Position numbers and translations under genes: made by a program. Of a stretch of DNA of 6,731 bases, positions 1 to 4,984 are shown piece by piece. Under the pieces are notes generated by a model, which was given only the letters and a program-made list of their open reading frames with translations, did not search any database and was not told the DNA's origin. Positions within the stretch are counted from its first letter, which is position 1. The number at the start of each line of letters is the position of its first letter. Origin of the DNA: Candidatus Omnitrophota bacterium (lineage in GTDB: Bacteria > Omnitrophota > Gorgyraeia > Gygaellales > Profunditerraquicolaceae); NCBI GenBank assembly GCA_028714595.1, contig JAQTMD010000082.1, positions 1 through 6,731 on the forward strand, written 5' to 3'.

Positions 1-771
1 GAAGTCTATGATCTTGTCGTCTATCTTTGACTGGAAATGGCCGTCCTGCGGGACCCTGCTCTCGGCGATGTCCATGCCGGCCAGGACTTTGATGCGCGAG
101 ATGATCGCCGCCTCCCAGTCTTTCGGCGGGGACGGCACTTCGTGCAGGATGCCGTCGATCCTGAAACGAATGCGCACTATCTCCTGTTCGGGTTCGATAT
201 GGATGTCGGAGGCCCGGTCGTGCACAGCCTGCGCGATGATGAGGTCAACGAGCTTTATGATCGATGCGCCTTCGCCGACCGACTTGCCCGTATGGGGTTT
301 GGCGGTCTGGGCAAAATCCGTCATCAGGCTTTCGGTCTGCTGCTTCCGGGCATAGACTTTCAGGCGCGCCTCTTCGACGTCTTCGGGGCCGGCCAGGTAC
401 GGCTCGACGTGCAGGCCGGTCTGCATCTGGATCTGGTCGATGGAGAACAGGTCCGACGGTTCCACCATTGCCACGTGCAGCACTCCGCTCTCCATCCGGA
501 ACGGCACCGACTGCGTCTGGATCGCCAGGGATTCCGGCATGCGCTGGACCATCTCTTCCGGGACCTTGACCACATCGAGCTTGGCGAAATTGAAACCCGA
601 GTTCTTGGCGATGACCTCGAAAAGTTTCTGACGGGGGATGAACCCCATCTCCACGACGACCTTCTCAAGCGGGCGTTTGAGCTTCTTCATCTCATCCAGC
701 GCCCGGGCGAGATTTTCCTCTGAGATGAGTTTTGCCGATACCAGGATAGTCCCCAATTCCGTGTCGTTCAT
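1..771 (-). CDS. pilB: PilB/GspE-family type IV pilus assembly ATPase (3' partial)
   Basis: Cytoplasmic hexameric ATPase that powers filament extension. The frame runs from ATG at 771-769 to position 1 without a stop, giving 257 N-terminal residues of a protein that is usually about 560. Residues 5-60 are a MshEN/GspE-N type helical domain (LGTILVSAKLISEENLARAL, VVVEMGFIPRQKL), and 87-127 fit its beta part (VPFRMESGVLHVAMVEPSDL). The N2 domain of the ATPase begins at about 166 (GEGASIIKLVDLIIAQAVHD) with the hallmark ASDIHIEP (187-194), RFRIDGILHE (202-211) and RIKVLAGMDIAESRVPQDGH (226-245). The Walker A and B motifs, the Asp and His boxes and any zinc-binding cysteines would lie beyond the left edge. 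AAGGA at 784-780 is a good ribosome site inside the TPR gene, and the start overlaps that gene's stop as ATGA. PilT is excluded because PilT lacks this long N-terminal domain. GspE or MshE are alternatives; the T4P context favours PilB. Confidence 0.94.
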   Translation of the reverse strand, partial: MNDTELGTILVSAKLISEENLARALDEMKKLKRPLEKVVVEMGFIPRQKLFEVIAKNSGFNFAKLDVVKVPEEMVQRMPESLAIQTQSVPFRMESGVLHVAMVEPSDLFSIDQIQMQTGLHVEPYLAGPEDVEEARLKVYARKQQTESLMTDFAQTAKPHTGKSVGEGASIIKLVDLIIAQAVHDRASDIHIEPEQEIVRIRFRIDGILHEVPSPPKDWEAAIISRIKVLAGMDIAESRVPQDGHFQSKIDDKIIDF

Positions 772-1394
772 CTCTGCTTTCCTTCTGTAAGGTTGGCGAT
801 CCAACCCCGCACCGTCCCGGCGTCGGGGGCATCGGGCGCGATATTGGTGTACTGCTGGTAGTATTTGAGCGCCTTGTCCCTGTTGCCGAGATAGTTTTCA
901 TACAGGATGCCGAGGTTATAACAGGCGTCCTTATCCAGGGGGTTAAGATTGACGACCAGCTTGAACGCCTCCTCTGCCTGCGCAAACTGGCCGTTTATCA
1001 GGTATTCGATACCGAGGTTATAGTAGTAGTCGGGATTATTGGTTTCTTTTTTGAGTTCCTGCAGGTAATACGACAGGGCGTGTTCCATCCGCTTTTTTTC
1101 CTTTTCATCGACGGGGACGTACTCCTCCGGTGCCGGGGTTTCCTGCGGGGGCTCGGGGTAGATGCCCTGCGCATCCTGCAGCAGCAGCTCCACCCGGTTG
1201 AATTCCGCATTGGCGGCGGTGTAATTGCCTTCCTGCATGTGTCGTTTGCCTGCGTCGTAATGTCTCTGCGCCTGACTGAGCTTATCCTCTTTGCGCTGCC
1301 AGACGTCATCCTGCGCCGCAAGGTCTGCCGCAACGCACAATAGTGCGACGACGGCTACGGCCACCAGCCCCCGGCCTCTTTTCTCGAGTGTCAT
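768..1394 (-). CDS. Exported TPR-repeat protein, probable pilus/secretin accessory factor
   Basis: A 208-residue periplasmic or envelope-associated TPR protein. An N-terminal signal sequence has basic residues (KRGR, 5-8), a hydrophobic core at about 10-23 and possible signal peptidase I cleavage after LAA (27). Cys20 is preceded by ALL, which is a poor lipobox, so lipidation is doubtful. A first helical repeat-like pair lies at about 39-75 (AQRHYDAGKRHMQEGNYTAA), then a Pro/Glu-rich linker (80-95). Two clear TPRs follow: 121-154 (PDYYYNLGIEYLINGQFAQA, ending NLNPLD) and 155-189 (DACYNLGILYENYLGNRDKA, ending NIAPDA). The ATG abuts the TAA of the coiled-coil gene, and AAAGG at 1406-1402 is a well-spaced ribosome site. 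Its TGA overlaps the pilB start (ATGA). TPR lipoproteins such as PilF/PilW act as pilotins for PilQ elsewhere; this protein could do a similar job, but it has fewer repeats and no clear lipid anchor. The TPR call is firm, the role is inferred. Confidence 0.88.
   Translation of the reverse strand: MTLEKRGRGLVAVAVVALLCVAADLAAQDDVWQRKEDKLSQAQRHYDAGKRHMQEGNYTAANAEFNRVELLLQDAQGIYPEPPQETPAPEEYVPVDEKEKKRMEHALSYYLQELKKETNNPDYYYNLGIEYLINGQFAQAEEAFKLVVNLNPLDKDACYNLGILYENYLGNRDKALKYYQQYTNIAPDAPDAGTVRGWIANLTEGKQR
780..784 (-). promoter_or_regulatory. Ribosome binding site of pilB
   Basis: AAGGA lies 8 bases before the pilB ATG and inside the last codons of the TPR gene. Together with the ATGA stop/start overlap it fixes the start at 771 and suggests coupled translation with independent reinitiation strength. 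Confidence 0.75.
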
Positions 1395-2510
1395 TTATTT
1401 GCCTTTCGTAGTCTGCGGGAAGAGCTCCACGTCGATCTTGCCTGTCTGCGCCTTTGAACGCCGCAGTGCCTCGTCCATGACCTGGACATCCTCGGACGTC
1501 TGCAGGACGTCGCCGATCCTGCCGAGGAGTGCGAGGAATTTGCTCTGCAACTGCGCCATTTCGGCCTGCATCTTGTCAAAGGCGATCTGCAGGTTGTTCT
1601 TTTCCAGTTCTACTGCGATGTACTTCTCGCGCAGCAAGGCCGCCTCCTTCTCTTTATCCTTATAATCTGCCCGGGCGTCGAACAGGGCGTTCTCCGCGCG
1701 CATCAGCTTTTCCTGAAGCGAAAATATCTTTTCGGTGCGTCCCTCGAGTTCTTCTTTATTCTTGGCAAGCAGCGCCTGCGCATCGTCATACTGCAACCGC
1801 AGGAGCTCGCGTTCGCGCTGTGCGGCCGCAAGCTCCTCTTCCAGCTTCCCGATCCTGCGTTCGAGGGCTCCCGCATCAACGGCCGGCGCCGAAGGCTGCG
1901 GCGGGCCGGCCGGCGCGATGATCGGCGCCCTGCTGTTTTCCAGAATCTGAAGCAGGTAGTTGTTCACCGACGCAAGCTCCTTGGTAAGCGAATCGAGCTG
2001 TACCTGTAACAGGTCCTCTTTGCCTTTTTGAACCTGCAGGCTTTCGAACGCCTTTTCCACATCGGCAAGCTTTGCCTTGATCGGATCTATCAGCCGGAAT
2101 TTTTTTCTGGCATCTTCAAGCTCGCTGCGCGCCGCCTCGTTTTCGCGCTGCAGCAGGGAGAGGTCTTTCTGCAGCGCAGATAACCTTTCAAGGTCTGCCT
2201 GCGCCCCGCGCAGCTTCTTGGTCAAAGTCTTATTCTGCTGCATGGCCTTCTCGACGGTAGCCCCGAGCGACGAAATCTTCTCCTGCTGGCTGCCTATCTG
2301 TTCCCGGAGCACATCCTCCGTCTTTTGGATCGACCGGTCGCTTGCCGCAACCCGGTCGAGCTCCGATTGCAGCCGTTCAATGGCGGTCTTTTGAGTCTTT
2401 TTCTCCTGGACGGCGGTCTGGAACTCCTTGCGCAAGCCGGTGAAATAAAACAGGAGCGCGAAGCTGCAGACCACGATGACGATCAGGAAAAAGAGGCGTT
2501 CAGCGCGCAT
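1395..2510 (-). CDS. Membrane-anchored coiled-coil protein of unknown function in the pilus operon
   Basis: I do not recognise this as a named pilus component. The 371-residue product starts with a short basic tail (MRAER) and a membrane helix at about 6-23 (LFFLIVIVVCSFALLFYF), followed by GLRK and almost continuous charged helix with heptad-like spacing. Coiled-coil segment one is about 30-190 and segment two about 214-328. A proline/alanine-rich hinge at 194-211 (SRAPIIAPAGPPQPSAPA) separates them. The last 40 residues are less regular. Most of the protein would lie in the periplasm if the tail is cytoplasmic, although the basic GLRK after the helix makes topology less certain. The start codon lies inside the end of pilQ (11-base overlap, 2500-2510) with only a weak ribosome site, so it is probably translated by coupling. 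Its place between secretin and TPR gene suggests a structural or scaffolding role in the same machine; that is inference from context. Coding is certain, function is open. Confidence 0.85.
   Translation of the reverse strand: MRAERLFFLIVIVVCSFALLFYFTGLRKEFQTAVQEKKTQKTAIERLQSELDRVAASDRSIQKTEDVLREQIGSQQEKISSLGATVEKAMQQNKTLTKKLRGAQADLERLSALQKDLSLLQRENEAARSELEDARKKFRLIDPIKAKLADVEKAFESLQVQKGKEDLLQVQLDSLTKELASVNNYLLQILENSRAPIIAPAGPPQPSAPAVDAGALERRIGKLEEELAAAQRERELLRLQYDDAQALLAKNKEELEGRTEKIFSLQEKLMRAENALFDARADYKDKEKEAALLREKYIAVELEKNNLQIAFDKMQAEMAQLQSKFLALLGRIGDVLQTSEDVQVMDEALRRSKAQTGKIDVELFPQTTKGK
1402..1406 (-). promoter_or_regulatory. Ribosome binding site of the TPR gene
   Basis: AAAGG lies 7 bases before the ATG at 1394 and within the final codons of the coiled-coil gene. 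It supports this start, which directly abuts the upstream TAA stop codon. Confidence 0.7.
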
Positions 2511-3909
2511 CGGTCACCCGTTTTTCTGTTTTGAACGGCCGCTCCTTGGAAAGGAAGTTGTTATCCTTGTTGATCGTCGAGCTGTCTCCCTCCTTGATGA
2601 TGCGGGCGGTGACAAAGATCAACAGGTCGGTCTGTTCGTCCGGTTCCTCATCGGTCCCTTTTTGCGTATTGGAAAAGAGTTTCCCCAGGAACGGAATGGA
2701 GCTTAAACCCGGCACATTGGTCTTGGACGTGAATTCTTTGGTCTTGACCAGGCCTCCGAGGACGATCGTCTGGCCGTCCTTGATCTGTACCTCGGTCTCG
2801 GCGGTACGCGTCTGGATGATGGGCCGTTGATTCACCCCTTCGCCGATATAATCGAAGATGTTCGAGACTTCGGGTTTTAACTTCATCTTGACGTGGCCGT
2901 CGGGACTTATCTGCGGCGTCACCTCCAGATTTACCCCGACGTTCTGGTCTTCCCACCCCGTGATCTCCCAGTTGCCCGTCGTCTCATTGAGGCTGTAGGT
3001 GGCGATCGGAACCACCCTGCCGACGTTGATGGTGGCCTTCTGGTTGTTCACCGCCATGACGCGCGGTGCGGCGATCAGCTTGGAGTCGCTGCGGTTCTTC
3101 AGGAAATTGAGGATCGTGGAAAAAGAAGTGAAATCGAGCGTCCCCAGCGTAAAGTCTTCGGCAACGGCATTCGGGAACGCGTAGGGACTACCCGTCGGGA
3201 AGTCGGTGCCGGTTGCCGTCTGCAGATAGTTTTTGAAAGTACCCGATTTGCCTTTTGCATCAAAGGGGAAGCTCGTTTTACGGGCCGCTCCGGACAATGT
3301 GACGGTGGTGCTCCAATTGATGCCCAAGTTCGAGCTGGTCGTCAGCGACGTCTCGATGAGACGCGCCTCGATGAGGACCTGGCGGTTGGTTTCATCGAGC
3401 TCCGGTATCATCGTTTCTATTTTGTTAAGGACCGTTACGGTGTCCGTGACCACCAGCGCGTTGGAGCGGCTGTCCGCCTCGATCGAGCCGTTGGCGCTCA
3501 AGACCTTGGCGAGCGTATCTTTGAGCTGCGTGGCACTGGCGTTGTTGAGCTTAAAGAGCTTGGTCTGTTTTCCCTCGCGTTCGGCCTCTTCGATCGTGGT
3601 CACCTTGTACACGTTTTCCTTCTTGGCGTAGGCGAAGCCGTTGACGGTGATGATGGAATCCAGGGCCTGATCGATCGTGACGTTGGCCAGCTGCACGGTG
3701 ACCAGCCCCCGCACGTTCTCCGAAAAGACGATGTTCAGGTTGTACTGTTTTGCCAGCTGGCGCAGGATGTCTTTGATGTCGACTTCCCTGAACTCCAGAG
3801 ATTCGATCAAAACCGGGTCTTTCGGCCTTTCCTGCGCCTGCACCGATGCGCGCGCCGTGACGGCAAAAAGCAGCGCCGCCAGACCGATAACGAATTGTTT
3901 TCGTGTCAT
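2500..3909 (-). CDS. pilQ: PilQ, type IV pilus outer-membrane secretin
   Basis: Forms the gated outer-membrane channel through which the filament leaves the cell. The 469-residue product has a Sec signal peptide (charged MTRKQ, hydrophobic 6-19, likely cleavage after VQA at 25). A secretin/TonB short N-terminal (N0-like) domain lies at about 34-104 (ESLEFREVDIKDILRQLAKQ onward), one N1-type ring-building domain at about 115-172 (TKLFKLNNASATQLKDTLAK, SNALVVTD), and the secretin barrel at about 177-438. Clear secretin signatures are VLIEARLIE (178-186), KLIAAPRVMAVNNQKATINVG (277-297), GVNLEVTPQISPDGHV (325-340), GQTIVLGGLVK (379-389), VPGLSSIPFLGKLF (399-412) and LLIFVTARII (429-438). A charged tail of about 30 residues follows. 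There is no space for AMIN domains, so it is shorter than the proteobacterial PilQ proteins of roughly 700 residues. A good ribosome site (AAAGG at 3922-3918) precedes the ATG. GspD is the alternative name, but context favours PilQ. Confidence 0.95.
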   Translation of the reverse strand: MTRKQFVIGLAALLFAVTARASVQAQERPKDPVLIESLEFREVDIKDILRQLAKQYNLNIVFSENVRGLVTVQLANVTIDQALDSIITVNGFAYAKKENVYKVTTIEEAEREGKQTKLFKLNNASATQLKDTLAKVLSANGSIEADSRSNALVVTDTVTVLNKIETMIPELDETNRQVLIEARLIETSLTTSSNLGINWSTTVTLSGAARKTSFPFDAKGKSGTFKNYLQTATGTDFPTGSPYAFPNAVAEDFTLGTLDFTSFSTILNFLKNRSDSKLIAAPRVMAVNNQKATINVGRVVPIATYSLNETTGNWEITGWEDQNVGVNLEVTPQISPDGHVKMKLKPEVSNIFDYIGEGVNQRPIIQTRTAETEVQIKDGQTIVLGGLVKTKEFTSKTNVPGLSSIPFLGKLFSNTQKGTDEEPDEQTDLLIFVTARIIKEGDSSTINKDNNFLSKERPFKTEKRVTDAR

Positions 3910-3917
3910 GCTATCCG

Positions 3918-3922
3918 CCTTT
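3918..3922 (-). promoter_or_regulatory. Ribosome binding site of pilQ
   Basis: AAAGG directly follows the pilP TAG stop and lies 8 bases before the pilQ ATG at 3909. It supports the chosen start, which also yields a complete signal peptide. Confidence 0.75.
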
Positions 3923-4378
3923 CTACTGCTCGGGAAACGTCAGGTAAAAACTCTGCGGCCCCTTTTTTAAGAGGACCTTGTCTTTCAGGATCTCGACGAC
4001 TTCATATCCCACGATGCTGTCGCCGGCCCTGACGATCTCATTGTTGATAAAGGCATAGCCCACCTTGTCCGCGCGGAAGGAAATTCCCTGCAGATGAAGC
4101 TGCGAGGCCTTACCTGCCTTATACGGATCGGCGGCAAAGGGGTCTTTCCCCCAGTTTCTTTCGGCGTTTTTCTTCTGTGCCTCAAGCACTGCGGCGTCCG
4201 CGGGCACGAATACCGGTTTTGCGGCTGCCGGGGCCGCGGGCGCAGGCGCATCCTGCGCGACCGGCAGAGGCACGGACGCAGCCTTTTTCTTTTTCGGCTT
4301 GAAATTGCTCCAAAAGAGGAATGCCATCAAGGGGATCCCGGCCGCAATAACCACAATCTGTACCTGCTGTTTCGTCAT
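3923..4378 (-). CDS. pilP: PilP/GspC-like inner-membrane protein linking PilN-PilO to the secretin
   Basis: Periplasmic connector expected to bind PilN/PilO through its linker and the N0 region of PilQ through its C-terminal beta domain. The 151-residue product has a membrane helix at about 6-24, a lysine cluster (K27, K29-K32), an Ala/Pro-rich linker (33-60), a WGKDPF motif (76-81) of the W-x-x-DPF kind common in this family, and a small beta domain at about 95-151 (LQGISF, AFINNEIVRAGDSIVGYEVVEI, KVLLKKG, SFYLTF). That last pattern is the PilP/GspC homology-region fold. Classical PilP is a lipoprotein; no cysteine is present here, so the anchor is a membrane helix as in GspC. The gene starts 8 bases after pilO, and pilQ begins 13 bases downstream. 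Position between pilO and pilQ supports PilP. GspC-like is the alternative description and would not change the role. Confidence 0.85.
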   Translation of the reverse strand: MTKQQVQIVVIAAGIPLMAFLFWSNFKPKKKKAASVPLPVAQDAPAPAAPAAAKPVFVPADAAVLEAQKKNAERNWGKDPFAADPYKAGKASQLHLQGISFRADKVGYAFINNEIVRAGDSIVGYEVVEILKDKVLLKKGPQSFYLTFPEQ

Positions 4379-4384
4379 GGCCCG

Positions 4385-4388
4385 CCTT
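4385..4388 (-). promoter_or_regulatory. Ribosome binding site of pilP, overlapping the pilO stop codon
   Basis: AAGG shares its two A bases with the pilO TAA stop (4389-4387) and lies 6 bases before the pilP ATG at 4378. Ribosomes ending on pilO would sit over the pilP initiation site, which favours coupled translation of these two partner proteins. Confidence 0.7.
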
Positions 4389-4983
4389 ATCCGAAGATCG
4401 TGCTCAATACCAGCGTCACCTGCAGCTGTCCTGCCGGCTCCTCATCTTTTCCCGGAGGTTTGCCATCGGCGGCGAATTGCCCTTCCGGGATCCTCTGGAC
4501 GGTCAGCAAATCGACGCTCAAGACGACCGGCAGGCTTTTCAGCGCGTCTATGAACTGCGCCATCTCCTGATATCCGCAGATGATCACCATCTCCATAGAG
4601 ACCCGATTGATGCCGCTGGGCAGCCCCTCAGACTGGATATCATCCCGGGGGCGCAACGATTCCACCCGCACCTTGCGCTCGGCGGCAGTGGAACTCAATA
4701 ACTGCATGAGCTTGGGTATCTGTTTTTTGACCGAACCCAGGTCCTGCGTCTCATTGACCCTGCCCCGTATCGCATCGATGGCTGCCTCAGGATTGGGGAC
4801 GGCGCGCACCAGCTCCTGGGCCTCCCGCACTTTTGCCTGCTTCAGGGCAAAATCTTTCTGGACGCTGCGCGAATACTTCTGGATGGGCCTGCCGATCACA
4901 AGGTACGCGATGAGCACCAGCGCCAGAAAAGTGCCGCCAAAGATCATCAAGCTTTGCGTCTTACTGACGTTTGATTTAGCCAT
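4387..4983 (-). CDS. pilO: PilO, type IV pilus inner-membrane alignment protein
   Basis: Bitopic inner-membrane protein that pairs with PilN and holds PilP in the T4P alignment complex. The 198-residue product has a short cytoplasmic tail, a membrane helix at about 12-30 (LMIFGGTFLALVLIAYLVI), a helical/coiled region at about 33-100 and a C-terminal ferredoxin-like region at about 104-198. The stretch GYQEMAQFIDALKSLPVVLSVD (137-158, split here by description only) has the spacing typical of PilO/GspM. A linker rich in Gly, Pro and acidic residues (166-184) interrupts the last strands. I chose the ATG at 4983-4981 because it lies one base after the pilMN stop (TGATATG). A longer frame starting at 5127 would overlap pilMN by about 140 bases with unrelated sequence. 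No Shine-Dalgarno site is visible close to this start, so translation is probably coupled to pilMN. Length is normal for PilO. Identification rests on context as well as on the weakly conserved sequence. Confidence 0.88.
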   Translation of the reverse strand: MAKSNVSKTQSLMIFGGTFLALVLIAYLVIGRPIQKYSRSVQKDFALKQAKVREAQELVRAVPNPEAAIDAIRGRVNETQDLGSVKKQIPKLMQLLSSTAAERKVRVESLRPRDDIQSEGLPSGINRVSMEMVIICGYQEMAQFIDALKSLPVVLSVDLLTVQRIPEGQFAADGKPPGKDEEPAGQLQVTLVLSTIFG

Positions 4984-4984
4984 A

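Noticed and set aside
37..723. Plus-strand open frame (228 codons) opposite pilB
   Set aside because: The opposite strand carries unmistakable PilB motifs (ASDIHIEP and RFRIDGILHE). The plus-strand frame has no family features.
1317..1394. Lipoprotein signal in the TPR protein (Cys20)
   Set aside because: The residues before the cysteine are ALL, which lack the small residue at -1 expected in a lipobox. A signal peptidase I site after LAA fits better.
3910..3922. Terminator or promoter in the pilP-pilQ gap
   Set aside because: The gap is only 13 bases and is filled by the ribosome binding site. No hairpin or T-run is present.
2893..4032. Long plus-strand open frame (379 codons) opposite pilQ and pilP
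   Set aside because: It is antisense to clear secretin coding sequence, has low-complexity Arg/Val/Asp-rich content and no recognisable domain. It is a shadow of codon bias in pilQ.
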